A DNA stretch of 64,000 bases from Candidatus Binatus sp. (lineage in GTDB: Bacteria; Desulfobacterota; Binatia; Binatales; Binataceae): contig NZ_JAUSKL010000038.1 of the NCBI RefSeq assembly GCF_030646925.1, positions 1-64,000 of the forward strand. Direction: 5' to 3'. Under the pieces are notes generated by a model. It did no database searches. It saw nothing but the letters and a program-made list of their open reading frames with translations, and was not told the DNA's origin. The position numbers and the translations under genes were made by a program. Positions 1-8,916 of this stretch are shown here, piece by piece. Position 1 is the first letter of the stretch. Each line of letters starts with the position of its first letter.

Positions 1-535
1 TCGCGATGCGATCGTCGAGCGCCTTCGGATAGTCGTCAAACTCGATCGGATCGCGGCGCGCGAGCAGGCGCATCCGGCGAATCCGCGCGTCGGCATCGAT
101 CTCGATTCGGCTGTAGTAGTGGGCATTGGCGGGATTGAACAGTGCAATCGTGCCGAGCGCGCCGCGCGCGCGATGAAATCGGATCATCGCCGCGAGATCG
201 AGATCGAGAATTGTGTCGCTGTTCGCAATTACGAAGGTATCGATACCGAGAAAATCGCGAAGGCCGTTCAGCGGTCCGCCGGTGCCGAGCAAAACTCGCT
301 CGGGCGCATACGTGATTCGCACGCCGAGCCGCGAACCGTCGCCGAGACCGCTTTGGATTCTACCGGCCAGATGATGAACGTTGATTGCGACTTCGGTAAT
401 ACCCGCGCGCCTCAGCATCGCGATCGGATAATGAATCAACGGCCGTCCGCCAAGCTCGAGCATCGGCTTGGGCGTAGTCGCGGTGAGCGGACGCAGCCGC
501 TCGCCTTTCCCCGCAGCAAGAATCAGCGCGCGCAA
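1..535 (-). CDS. murU: Sugar-phosphate nucleotidyltransferase, MurU-like (3' end outside window)
   Basis: Translating the minus strand gives an NTP_transferase N-terminus, LRALILAAGKGERLRPLT, with the glycine-rich nucleotide-binding signature, followed by TPKPMLELGGRPLI. These are hallmarks of hexose-1-phosphate guanylyl/uridylyltransferases. About 178 residues are visible and the C-terminus is cut off by the window edge. The best start is TTG at 535, 7 bases after the stop of the kinase gene, so the two are co-transcribed. In Pseudomonas, AmgK phosphorylates MurNAc and MurU turns MurNAc-1-P into UDP-MurNAc; the adjacent kinase makes MurU the favoured name. A mannose-1-phosphate guanylyltransferase is the main alternative. 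Confidence 0.72.
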   Translation of the reverse strand, partial: MRALILAAGKGERLRPLTATTPKPMLELGGRPLIHYPIAMLRRAGITEVAINVHHLAGRIQSGLGDGSRLGVRITYAPERVLLGTGGPLNGLRDFLGIDTFVIANSDTILDLDLAAMIRFHRARGALGTIALFNPANAHYYSRIEIDADARIRRMRLLARRDPIEFDDYPKALDDRIA

Positions 536-542
536 TGCTTGC

Positions 543-1601
543 TCACGCGTCCAGCGCCGATGCGAGCCGCGGAAAATCCGCGCGCATCGCCGCGAGCATC
601 CGCCGCGCCTGCATCAGCAGATGCGGAATGAATTTTCGGTATCCCGTCTTGCCGTTGCGCTCGAACATTTCGAAACGCCCGATCATCTTGAGCGCGTGCT
701 GCAGCACGCAGAGCCGATAGCTCATCTCGAAATCCGCAATGCTCATCGCGATTGCACCGCGCCGCGCGAGTCCGGCAAGGTAAAAATCCAGCAACCTTTT
801 TTCGATCACCGGCGTGATCACGTCGCCGGTGTCGCGCGTCGTCATCAGCACCGCGAGATCCTGCGCCGCCGGCGCCATCAACGCGTCCTGAAAATCTATG
901 ATTCGAAGTCGGCTGCCCTCCTGCAAGTAAAGATTGTGCCCGTGATAGTCGCGATGCGACAACACGCGCGGATATCGATCGAGCCGCGCCGCGAGCGCCT
1001 TTATCTCCTCCTGAATCGATGCGGCCTTGACGCCGGGCGCGATCAGTTCGAGGCCCAGCTCGATAAATTCCTTGAGCTCCCATTCGAACAGACGGCCGTC
1101 GTAAGCGATTCGCCGCGCGATACATTCGTCATCGATCCTGCGCGTGCCATCCACATGCAGCCGCAGCAATTCCTCCACCGCGAGCCGGTAGAGGTCCGCG
1201 ACGTGCGCGCCCGGCTGCCGCGCCGCGTCGAGCAAAGGCAGTTCGCCGACGTCCTCCACCAGCATCGCGCGTTTTTCAGGGGCTACATCGTATAGTGATG
1301 GCACACCCGCGCCGAGCGACGACAAAAATCTGTGCACATTGATCCAGGGCGGTTCGGTGGGTTCGTCGGTGACAAGCTTCAGTACTCGAACGTAGCGGGG
1401 CAGGTCGTCGGGGCCGAGGTCCACGACGATTGCCGTGCTCGGCGCGCCGCCAGTTTGCGGCGAGATCGTCGCCCGCCAGAATCGACGCGTCGATAAATCG
1501 CCACGCAGTGCGTCGAACTCGTCGAGGCGCGCGCCGGGCCATCGATGCGCGATCGCCTGCGCCGCCCACCGCTCAAATCCAATACCGCTCGGTTCTGCCA
1601 C
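543..1601 (-). CDS. amgK: Anomeric MurNAc/GlcNAc kinase AmgK-like phosphotransferase
   Basis: A 352-residue protein of the aminoglycoside-phosphotransferase fold. It shows the catalytic loop LSHRDYHGHNLYL (His-x-Asp-x4-Asn) and the metal-binding IIDFQDA about 15 residues later, followed by DLAVLM. Length and motif spacing fit AmgK, the cytoplasmic kinase that phosphorylates MurNAc at the anomeric position in cell-wall recycling. The nucleotidyltransferase gene 7 bases downstream supports this, because amgK and murU are often paired. It is divergent from nuoA with about 125 bases between starts. Substrate assignment rests on family and context. Confidence 0.75.
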   Translation of the reverse strand: MAEPSGIGFERWAAQAIAHRWPGARLDEFDALRGDLSTRRFWRATISPQTGGAPSTAIVVDLGPDDLPRYVRVLKLVTDEPTEPPWINVHRFLSSLGAGVPSLYDVAPEKRAMLVEDVGELPLLDAARQPGAHVADLYRLAVEELLRLHVDGTRRIDDECIARRIAYDGRLFEWELKEFIELGLELIAPGVKAASIQEEIKALAARLDRYPRVLSHRDYHGHNLYLQEGSRLRIIDFQDALMAPAAQDLAVLMTTRDTGDVITPVIEKRLLDFYLAGLARRGAIAMSIADFEMSYRLCVLQHALKMIGRFEMFERNGKTGYRKFIPHLLMQARRMLAAMRADFPRLASALDA

Positions 1602-1727
1602 TGTGCGGATTGTACGCCGAAATAAATTCGCAACACGAGCGCCGGCGTGTCACCGCGCACCGTTCCCAAAGCGGTCCTCATCGGGTATTCATAGGGGAGC
1701 ATCCATCGCAACTAGGACCTTCGAGCA

Positions 1728-2081
1728 ATGACAACCTGGTTCCCCATCGCTGTCACTTTCGTCGTCGCCGGCCTGATCGTCGGCGTGATGTGCACGATCA
1801 ACATGTTGATCGGGCCCAAGCGCCCCAACCCGATCAAGAGCGAGGCGTTCGAATGCGGCAATCCGCCGAGCGGTTCCGCCTGGGGGCGCTTCTCGGTCCG
1901 CTTCTACCTGACCGCGATTCTTTTTTTGCTCTTCGATGTGGAAGTAATTTTTCTATATCCGTGGGCGGTCAATCTCAGGATGCTCGGGATGTTCGGGTTT
2001 GTCGAAGCGCTGATCTTCATCTCGATTCTGGTGGTCGGATTAGTTTACGCGTGGGGACGGGGCGCGCTCGACTGGACCTGA
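1728..2081 (+). CDS. nuoA: NADH-quinone oxidoreductase subunit A
   Basis: A 117-residue membrane protein with three hydrophobic segments (about residues 5-28, 60-80, 88-110). It has the conserved NuoA loop KSEAFECGNPPSG, carrying the single Cys, and the acidic FDVEVIFLYPWA in helix 2. It is a small membrane subunit of respiratory complex I at the interface with the peripheral arm. It is first in a plus-strand run with nuoC and nuoD. The usual next gene, nuoB, is absent: only 48 bases separate it from nuoC. Confidence 0.95.
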   Translation: MTTWFPIAVTFVVAGLIVGVMCTINMLIGPKRPNPIKSEAFECGNPPSGSAWGRFSVRFYLTAILFLLFDVEVIFLYPWAVNLRMLGMFGFVEALIFISILVVGLVYAWGRGALDWT

Positions 2082-2129
2082 TTGGATCGCTGGATTGATA
2101 TTCGCGATTAAGCTGGGAAAAACTCCTCG

Positions 2130-2630
2130 ATGCTGATCGAAAAATTGAACGACCGCTTCGGCGCGGCGATCCTGAAAACAGAAACCGCCAACGGCGACGA
2201 ATCGATCACGATCGCGCGCGGCACCGCGCTCGAGATTTTTAAATCGTTGCGCGATGAGTCGGGCTTCGAATTCAACGTCCTGGTCGATTTGACTGCCGTC
2301 GATTGGCTCGAACGCAAGCCGCGCTTCGACGTTATCTATCACCTGAATTCGCTGACGCTCGTTCACCGGCTGCGCGTGAAAATCGCCGTCGAGTATCCCC
2401 AGCCGTGGGCCTTTAGCGCGACGCCGCTCTGGAAGTCGGCGGACTGGCTCGAGCGCGAATGCTTCGACATGTTCGGCATCGTTTTCAAGGGCCATCCCGA
2501 TCTGCGCCGCATCCTGCTGTACGACACGTTCGAAGGACATCCGCTGCGCAAGGATTATCCCTACAACAAGCGCCAGCCGATCGTGCCTGAAATCGACCCG
2601 ATCGCGAATCCACTTCGCTCTTCGCGTTAG
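2130..2630 (+). CDS. nuoC: NADH-quinone oxidoreductase subunit C
   Basis: A 166-residue 30-kDa subunit family protein. The diagnostic block is WLERECFDMFGIVFKGHPDLRRILL split over residues 110-134, followed by GHPLRKDYPY near residue 145. NuoC belongs to the peripheral arm of complex I at the quinone-binding interface with NuoD. C and D are separate genes here rather than fused. The gene follows nuoA directly, without nuoB, and ends 17 bases before nuoD. Confidence 0.95.
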   Translation: MLIEKLNDRFGAAILKTETANGDESITIARGTALEIFKSLRDESGFEFNVLVDLTAVDWLERKPRFDVIYHLNSLTLVHRLRVKIAVEYPQPWAFSATPLWKSADWLERECFDMFGIVFKGHPDLRRILLYDTFEGHPLRKDYPYNKRQPIVPEIDPIANPLRSSR

Positions 2631-2647
2631 GCGCGCCACAAAAAGAA

Positions 2648-3862
2648 ATGTCACTACCAGCACGTTGGAAAGACAAGCTCACGACCGCCGACCCGGCTGA
2701 CGAGATCATGGAACTGCAGATGGGCCCGTCGCATCCTGCATCGCACGGCACCATCAAGTTTAATTTGAAACTCGACGGCGAACGCATCATCGATTGCGAC
2801 GTCGAGGTCGGCTACCTGCATCGCGCGTTCGAGAAAATGTGCGAGCAGGGCACCTGGACGCAATGCTTTCCATACACCGACCGCCTGAACTACGCCTCGC
2901 CGTGCATCAATAACGTCGGCTTCGCGCTCGCGGTCGAGCGCCTGCTCGGTCTCGAAACCACCGAGCGATGCAAATACGTGCGCCTCATCATGAGCGAAGT
3001 CGCGCGCATCGCGGATCACCTGACTTGTCTCGGCATGGCGTCGAGCGAAGTCGGCGCGACCACCGTCGCCTTTTACATGCTCGAGGCTCGCGAATTTCTC
3101 TACGACTTGATCGAAGCCGTCACGGGCGCGCGCCTTACCGTCACGTGGTGCCGCGTCGGCGGCATGACGCACGATCTACCGCCCGACTTCGATGAACGAC
3201 TCGCCGCTTCTTTCAAACGGCTCGATTCAGTTTTGTCTGATTGCGATCAGTTGCTCAGCCGCAACCGCGTCTTCATCGATCGGATGGCGGGCATCGGCAT
3301 CATGTCGAAGGAAGATGCGATTTCCTACGGCGTGACCGGTCCGCTGCTGCGCGCCACCGGCGTCGCTTACGATGTCCGCAAGGCGACTCCGTACCTGGTG
3401 TACGATCGCTTCGAGTTCGACATCCCGACCGGTGAGCGCGGCGACAATTACGATCGCTTCAAGATGCGGTTTGACGAGATGTATCAGTCGAAACGGATCA
3501 TCGAGCAGGCGATCAAATCGATTCCCGAAGGACCGGTCTCGATCACCGATCCCAAAGTCGTGCTGCCGCCAAAGGAAAAAGTTTACAACTCGATCGAAGG
3601 CCTGATGAACCATTTCAAGCTCATCATGGAAGGCATCAAGGTGCCGGCCGGCGAGGTTTATCAAGCGGTCGAAGGCGCCAATGGCGAGCTCGGATTTTAC
3701 GTGGTGAGCGACGGCAGCGGGCGTCCGTACCGGGTGCGGGTGCGGCCGCCGTGCTTTTTCGGCATGGGCGCGCTCAACAAGATGCTGATAGGGCACATGA
3801 TTCCCGACATCATCACGACCTTTGGCATGATCAACATGATCGGCGGGGAGTGCGACCGCTAA
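2648..3862 (+). CDS. nuoD: NADH-quinone oxidoreductase subunit D
   Basis: A 404-residue 49-kDa subunit homologous to the hydrogenase large subunit. Signatures are MGPSHPASHGT near residue 25, VEVGYLHRAFEK near 58, NRVFIDRMAGIG, and the C-terminal IITTFGMINMIGGECDR, typical of NuoD. Together with NuoB it forms the quinone-reduction cavity, so the missing nuoB in this run is notable. The start is an ATG 17 bases after the nuoC stop. No nuoE, nuoF or later gene follows; about 240 bases of non-coding DNA precede an unrelated LPS gene. Confidence 0.96.
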   Translation: MSLPARWKDKLTTADPADEIMELQMGPSHPASHGTIKFNLKLDGERIIDCDVEVGYLHRAFEKMCEQGTWTQCFPYTDRLNYASPCINNVGFALAVERLLGLETTERCKYVRLIMSEVARIADHLTCLGMASSEVGATTVAFYMLEAREFLYDLIEAVTGARLTVTWCRVGGMTHDLPPDFDERLAASFKRLDSVLSDCDQLLSRNRVFIDRMAGIGIMSKEDAISYGVTGPLLRATGVAYDVRKATPYLVYDRFEFDIPTGERGDNYDRFKMRFDEMYQSKRIIEQAIKSIPEGPVSITDPKVVLPPKEKVYNSIEGLMNHFKLIMEGIKVPAGEVYQAVEGANGELGFYVVSDGSGRPYRVRVRPPCFFGMGALNKMLIGHMIPDIITTFGMINMIGGECDR

Positions 3863-4100
3863 AGCACGAAGCATTCGATTGCGACTGGAGCGAAGTGAAA
3901 TGACGCTATTCCGGTATGGCGCGAGTTGCTAAGCATCCATCTTTCGTAACAGGCCGTAGGCCGCATCCTTTCACCTCGGGAAGCCCGAAACCTGCGTGAG
4001 GTTTCGGATATTCTCCGATCGCCTTCTTGACCCCTTTGCGGCGCTCGCCTCCGCCGTTATCATCGAATCAAACGTCGGGGCCCGGCTCCGACCTTCCACG

Positions 4101-5171
4101 ATGTCCGCCGCCGAAGCTATCGCGCCGTTCAACCCGCATCCACGCCGCATCCTGATCGTCTTGCACGGCGCGATCGGCGATGTGCTGCGCGCATTGCCGC
4201 TGCTCGGTCGCATCCGCGCCGCATGGCCCGACGCGCACATCGCTTGGTCCGTCGAGCCCAAGTCGCAGCCGATTCTCGAGCATCATCCGTGGCTCGACGA
4301 GTTGATCGTTTACGATCGCTCCCGCGCGCCGTTGAGTTTTCTTCCCTTTCTGAAACGGGTGCGCGCCGGCCGCTTCGACCTGGTGCTCGATTTGCAGCGC
4401 CACTTGAAGAGCGGCATCACGTCGATCGTGTCGGGCGCCGGCGAGCGCTACGGCTTCGATGCGTCCAACGCCAAGGAATACAATCATCTCTTTTCGAATC
4501 ATCACGTCGCCGCGCAGCCCAACATGCGGCTCAAACTCCTTCAGTATCAGGCCTTTGGCGACGCGCTGAATCTTCCCGCCGCGCCGATCAAGTTCGGCCT
4601 AACGCTCACCGACGACGAACGCGATCGCGCGCGCGCGATGCTCCGCGACGCGCCGCGTCCGTTGCTCGGCGTGATCCTTGGCTCGTCGTGGCCGAGCCGG
4701 CTGTATTTTCCCGAATCGACCGCCGCAGTCATCCGCGATCTCGCGCGTCCGGCGAACGGCGCGCCGCCGCTATTTCCGGTCTTGCTCGGCGGCCCCGGCG
4801 AAAAGAGTATCGCTGCCGACGTGATGCGCCATCTCGACGGCGCGCGCGCGCTCGATCTCGCCGGCCGTACCACGCTCCGCGATCTGATCGCGATCTTTCA
4901 GGAATGCAGCGCCGCCTTCGGCCCCGACTCCGGCCCGATGCATATCGCGGCGGCCGTGGGATGTCCCGTCGTTTCGCTATGGGGCAGCACTGCTGCGGAA
5001 CGCTCGGCCCCGTGGGGCTTCGACGATCTGACGATCAGCGGCGAGATCCCATGCCATCCCTGCTACCTGCGTCAATGTCCGATCGGACGCGAATGCATGC
5101 GGCGAATTTCTCCAGCGCAAGTCAGCGCGATGGTCCGGCGCGCGCTCGCGCATCCGCGGGTGTGCGCATGA
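4101..5171 (+). CDS. Glycosyltransferase family 9 (heptosyltransferase-like)
   Basis: A GT-B glycosyltransferase of about 356 residues. Near the N-terminus RRILIVLHGAIGDVLRALPL is the family-9 phosphate/acceptor motif. The C-terminal half carries FGPDSGPMHIAAAVGCPVV, the ADP-heptose binding signature, then CHPCYLRQCPIGRECM, the cysteine pattern common in WaaF/WaaQ-like enzymes. It probably adds heptose to the LPS inner core on the cytoplasmic face. I take ATG 4101; the frame is open further upstream to 3996 but lacks homology-like sequence. It overlaps the next kinase gene by 4 bases (ATGA), so they are translationally coupled. Confidence 0.85.
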   Translation: MSAAEAIAPFNPHPRRILIVLHGAIGDVLRALPLLGRIRAAWPDAHIAWSVEPKSQPILEHHPWLDELIVYDRSRAPLSFLPFLKRVRAGRFDLVLDLQRHLKSGITSIVSGAGERYGFDASNAKEYNHLFSNHHVAAQPNMRLKLLQYQAFGDALNLPAAPIKFGLTLTDDERDRARAMLRDAPRPLLGVILGSSWPSRLYFPESTAAVIRDLARPANGAPPLFPVLLGGPGEKSIAADVMRHLDGARALDLAGRTTLRDLIAIFQECSAAFGPDSGPMHIAAAVGCPVVSLWGSTAAERSAPWGFDDLTISGEIPCHPCYLRQCPIGRECMRRISPAQVSAMVRRALAHPRVCA

Positions 5172-6076
5172 AGCTCGGGATGTCCGGCCTCGAGGGCGTG
5201 CGCGTTTCGCGCGGCGGTTGGCGATTTGTCTGGCTCGATTACGATGCGCGATTTTCGGAGGAGATGCGCGAGCAGTTCATCGACAACGCATTCGCCGCAA
5301 TCGACGGCACCTTGAGCCGGCGGATTCGCCGCTCGCGCCATGCGGAAACCTGGCTGCAGCGAATTCCGGGCGGTCCCAGCGTCTATTATAAATTGCTCGA
5401 TCCCGTGCACGGCTTGAACGGTCTGTGGCGATCGTTTCGGCACAGCCGCGCGGCGCACGTCGCCGCGATCTCGAAGCGCTTGCGCGACGACGGTTTCGAT
5501 TCCGCCGAAGTGCTGCTCATCGGCGCGGAGGAAGCAGTCGGCAACGGACGCGAAATCGTCGCCACCGAACGTATCGACGGCATGATGCTTCCGCGCCACC
5601 TCCGCGTTACGCGCGAGCATCTTGGGCGCAAGCGTGCGATCCTGCGCGCACTCGGCGGTGAAATTGCCCGACTTCATCGCGCCGGATATATTCACGGCGA
5701 TTTGACGCCCTACAATATTTTCGTCACCGCCTTCGATCCGCCGCGCTTCACGTTTATCGATCACGAGCGTACGCGCCGTACCTGGCGTGCGCATTTTGAG
5801 CGGCCGCGCTTACGCAATCTAGTGCAACTCGGCCATTTCAGTTTGAAGGGGCTGAGCAACACCGATCGGATGCGCGTCTGGTGCGGATACCGCGCGGCGG
5901 TACCTTCGATGCGTCGTTCTGGCAAGCTGCGCCGGCTTATCTCGATGATCGAAGTTCGCGTCGCGCGCGATCGGATGCGCGCAAAAGGCGTCGGTCCCAT
6001 CGACGCGGAACAGCATCAATCGAATCATGAACAAGTTGCGATCGCGGCGTCCACCGCGCAGGCGAGAAAGTGCTGA
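5168..6076 (+). CDS. LPS core kinase-like protein (WaaP/KdkA superfamily)
   Basis: A 302-residue protein-kinase-fold enzyme. It has the catalytic loop YIHGDLTPYNIFV (His-Gly-Asp-x4-Asn), then FTFIDHERTRR as the DFG equivalent, and an upstream GGEIARLHRAG helix. This pattern fits lipopolysaccharide kinases that phosphorylate Kdo or heptose. Its position between GT9 and GT2 genes supports an LPS-core role. The ATG overlaps the GT9 stop (ATGA), which fixes the start even though the frame is open farther upstream. The exact substrate is not determinable. Confidence 0.72.
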   Translation: MKLGMSGLEGVRVSRGGWRFVWLDYDARFSEEMREQFIDNAFAAIDGTLSRRIRRSRHAETWLQRIPGGPSVYYKLLDPVHGLNGLWRSFRHSRAAHVAAISKRLRDDGFDSAEVLLIGAEEAVGNGREIVATERIDGMMLPRHLRVTREHLGRKRAILRALGGEIARLHRAGYIHGDLTPYNIFVTAFDPPRFTFIDHERTRRTWRAHFERPRLRNLVQLGHFSLKGLSNTDRMRVWCGYRAAVPSMRRSGKLRRLISMIEVRVARDRMRAKGVGPIDAEQHQSNHEQVAIAASTAQARKC

Positions 6077-6771
6077 TGGAGTCGCCAGCAACCACCATCT
6101 CCGTCGTGATTCCGGTTTTCAACGAAGCCGCGACGATATCCGCCGTCATCGATCGCGTGCTGCGATGCGGCTTCGAGGCTGAAGTGATCGTCGTGGACGA
6201 CGCCTCGACCGATGGCACGCGCGACATCCTCGCACAGGTGAGCGATCCGCGCGTGAAGTGCTTCTATCACGCAAGCAATCGCGGCAAGGGCGCAGCGCTA
6301 CGGCTGGGCTTCGCGGCGGCCAGCAATCCCTACGTGTTCGTGCAGGATGCCGACCTCGAATACGATCCAAGGGATTACGCCACGATGATCGCGCCGATGC
6401 TCGACGGCCGCGCGGACATGGTTTACGGCTCGCGCTTCCTCGGCGGGCCTCATCGCGTAATGTTTTTCTGGCACTACGTCGCCAACCGCGCCGTGACCCT
6501 GCTCTCCGACATGATCAGCGATCTCAATCTCACCGACATGGAAACCGGCATGAAGGCGTTCGTGCGCGAGAAGTTGCTGCGGCTCAAGCTCTCGGCCGAT
6601 CGCTTCACATTCGAGCCTGAAATTACCGCCAAGGCGGCGCGCGCGCGCTGGCGCATCTACGAAGTGCCGATCTCGTACTCGGGCCGCACTTACGAAGAAG
6701 GCAAGAAAATCGGATTGCGCGACGCGTTCGCCGCGGTCGCTGCGATTCTCTACTACCGGTTTTTCGACTGA
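6076..6771 (+). CDS. Glycosyltransferase family 2 (polyprenyl-phosphate sugar transferase-like)
   Basis: A 231-residue GT-A enzyme. It opens with TISVVIPVFNEAATI, then VIVVDDASTDGTRDI and NRGKGAALRLGF. The metal-binding FVQDADLEYDP is followed by GSRFLGG, the classic order in dolichyl/undecaprenyl-phosphate mannosyltransferase-like GT2 proteins. There are no C-terminal membrane spans, so it is a soluble or peripheral enzyme. I start at ATG 6076, overlapping the previous stop as TGATG; GTG 6070 is an alternative. Likely role: LPS or other envelope glycan assembly. Confidence 0.85.
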   Translation: MESPATTISVVIPVFNEAATISAVIDRVLRCGFEAEVIVVDDASTDGTRDILAQVSDPRVKCFYHASNRGKGAALRLGFAAASNPYVFVQDADLEYDPRDYATMIAPMLDGRADMVYGSRFLGGPHRVMFFWHYVANRAVTLLSDMISDLNLTDMETGMKAFVREKLLRLKLSADRFTFEPEITAKAARARWRIYEVPISYSGRTYEEGKKIGLRDAFAAVAAILYYRFFD

Positions 6772-6794
6772 TCCGGGCGTGATAAAGCTCAACC

Positions 6795-7988
6795 ATGCAA
6801 AGCGCGTCGCCTGAACTGGAATCGAGCACGATGGCTCTGGAAGCCAACGACGACGCCTCGCGAAGGCTTAGTATCGTTGGCGTCGATCCTGAACCCGGAT
6901 TTTCAGGCGGCGAGACGCAGGTGCTCGCATTGACGCTTGCGCTCAATGCCGCCGGTCATCGCGCTGAACTGATCTGCGATCCCGCCGGACGACTCTTCGA
7001 ACGCGCTTTGGCGGCGGGTATCAGATGCCATCCGCTGCGCATCCGCAACGCGATCGATCTTGCCGCGGCGATGCGCCTCCGCACGATCCTTCGGCGCGAG
7101 CACTTCGACGTTGTTCACTTTCACACTTCGCGCGCGCATTCGATGGCGCCGTTCGTGCGCGATTGCGCTTCCGCCACCGTCGTCACTCGCCGCATGGATT
7201 ACCGACCCAATCGTCTCTTCGCCCCGTTCCTTTTCAATCGCAGCGTCGATCGCGTGATTGCGATTTCTGCTGGTGTCGCCGATTCGCTCGAGGCCGCGGG
7301 CGTCGATCGCAACCGCATCGCAACTATTCATAGCGGCGTGGATTGCGACCGTTTTTGCCCGCCAAGCATCATGCAGCGCGACCAGGCGCGCTCATCGCTC
7401 GGCCTCGGGCGCGACGAAATCGCCGTGGTCGCGATCGGCTCGCTCGAGGCGCGCAAAGGCCATCGCTATCTGCTCGAAGCCGCCGCATCGCTCGCGCGCA
7501 CCGCGTCGAAGCACGCGCCAGCCATTCGTTATTTCATCGCTGGCGATGGCTCGATTCGCCGCGAAATCGAGAATCAGATCGCTCAACTCGGATGCCCGAA
7601 AGGCATCACGATGCTCGGACGAATCGATGACCCGCTTACGCTTTTGTGGGCGTCCGACATTTTCATGATGCCTTCATTGAAAGAAGGACTCGGCGTCGCG
7701 GCACTCGAAGCGATGAGCTGTGGACTGCCCACAATCGCAAGCGCCGTCGGCGGTCTCGCCGAGTTGGTCGAGCATGATCGCACTGGCGTCCAGGTCGAGC
7801 CCGCGCACTCTGATCAACTTGCGTCGGCGATCGCGCGGCTTGCGGCTTCACCCGAGCTTCGCACTCGCATGGGCGCCGCCGCCAGAATCCGTGTGGAACA
7901 AAACTACTCGATGGCCGCGATGGCCGCGCGAACGCTCGCGCTCTATCGCGCTTGCCTGAATCAGCCGCGAGGTGAAAAAAAGGTTTGA
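6795..7988 (+). CDS. Glycosyltransferase family 4 (GT-B)
   Basis: A 397-residue GT-B enzyme. The N-terminal domain has FSGGETQVLALTLALNAAGH. The C-terminal domain has AIGSLEARKGHRYLLEAA and the nucleotide-sugar binding MPSLKEGLGVAALEAMSCGLP with the EX7E pattern, then AVGGLAELVEH. It probably adds a hexose to LPS core or a related glycan. It is the last of four co-directional envelope genes and ends next to yicC, whose likely start is 6 bases beyond this stop. Confidence 0.83.
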   Translation: MQSASPELESSTMALEANDDASRRLSIVGVDPEPGFSGGETQVLALTLALNAAGHRAELICDPAGRLFERALAAGIRCHPLRIRNAIDLAAAMRLRTILRREHFDVVHFHTSRAHSMAPFVRDCASATVVTRRMDYRPNRLFAPFLFNRSVDRVIAISAGVADSLEAAGVDRNRIATIHSGVDCDRFCPPSIMQRDQARSSLGLGRDEIAVVAIGSLEARKGHRYLLEAAASLARTASKHAPAIRYFIAGDGSIRREIENQIAQLGCPKGITMLGRIDDPLTLLWASDIFMMPSLKEGLGVAALEAMSCGLPTIASAVGGLAELVEHDRTGVQVEPAHSDQLASAIARLAASPELRTRMGAAARIRVEQNYSMAAMAARTLALYRACLNQPRGEKKV

Positions 7989-7993
7989 GCCAG

Positions 7994-8869
7994 ATGAAAA
8001 GCATGACCGGCTTCGGCCGCGCATCGGTCGAGCACGACGGCACCCGCGTGATTGCCGAAGTGCGCGCGCTCAATCAGCGCTTCTTCGAACTCAAGCTCGC
8101 GGTACCGCGCGGATGGGGCGAGCACGAAGCCGAGATTCGAAAACTGGTGCAGGCCGTCGTCGCGCGCGGACGCGTCGAGGTGTTCATCAAGTCGGTCGCG
8201 CTGAAACCGCCGCCGGTCCGACTCGAAGTGAACGACAAACTCGCGACGCTGTACATCAACGAACTCCGCCGGATGGGCAAACGCCTCCACCTCGATGGCG
8301 ATCCCGCGCTCGACACGATCCTCAATCGCCCCGAAATTTTTCACGTCGTCGAAGAGGAAGCCGATTCTGCTTCAGCCGCGACGCTCGGTTTCAAGGCGTT
8401 GAAGGGTGCTCTGAAGGAACTCGACTTGGAGCGAATCCGCGAGGGCAAGAGCCTTCAGCGCGATTTTGCCGCGCGCGTGGCGCATATCGAGGCGGCGTTG
8501 CCGAAGATTGAACGCCTTGCGGAGCAGAGCCGCGCCGAGATCATGGAGAACTTTCAGAAACGAATCCGCGAGTTGCTCAATGAACTGCCGGTCAATGAGA
8601 AGAGACTCTATGAGGAAGCGTCGTCCGCCTCGCAGCACGGCGACATCAGCGAGGAGATCACGCGACTGCGCACTCATCTCGACGGCTTGAAGGCGCTGCT
8701 GAAGCGCTCGGGTCAGGTCGGCAAATCGATCGAGTTTTTGCTGCAGGAGATTAATCGCGAGGTGAACACGATGGGGTCGAAATCGCAGAACGCGGCCTTA
8801 TCTCAAGTAACGGTTGAAGTTAAGGCCGAGGCCGAAAAAATGCGCGAACAGGTGCAGAACGTCGAGTGA
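7994..8869 (+). CDS. yicC: YicC family endoribonuclease-like protein
   Basis: A protein of about 291 residues starting MKSMTGFGRASVEHDGTRV, the hallmark YicC N-terminus, with ALNQRFFELKLAVPRG shortly after. The C-terminal DUF1732 part has KSIEFLLQEINREVNTMGSKSQ. YicC-type proteins have been described as stress-related endoribonucleases acting on RNA. I chose ATG 7994 rather than TTG 7985 because family members begin MKSMTGFG. It lies upstream of gmk, as in many Proteobacteria. Confidence 0.92.
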   Translation: MKSMTGFGRASVEHDGTRVIAEVRALNQRFFELKLAVPRGWGEHEAEIRKLVQAVVARGRVEVFIKSVALKPPPVRLEVNDKLATLYINELRRMGKRLHLDGDPALDTILNRPEIFHVVEEEADSASAATLGFKALKGALKELDLERIREGKSLQRDFAARVAHIEAALPKIERLAEQSRAEIMENFQKRIRELLNELPVNEKRLYEEASSASQHGDISEEITRLRTHLDGLKALLKRSGQVGKSIEFLLQEINREVNTMGSKSQNAALSQVTVEVKAEAEKMREQVQNVE

Positions 8870-8916
8870 GCGTAGTATAAATCGATATTTGCAATATCTC
8901 CCGGGCTTCTCCTATA

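Noticed and set aside
4223-5167. Upstream extension of the LPS kinase frame through the GT9 gene
   Set aside because: The extension is the shifted shadow of GT9 (Arg-rich translation); the true kinase starts at the ATGA overlap.
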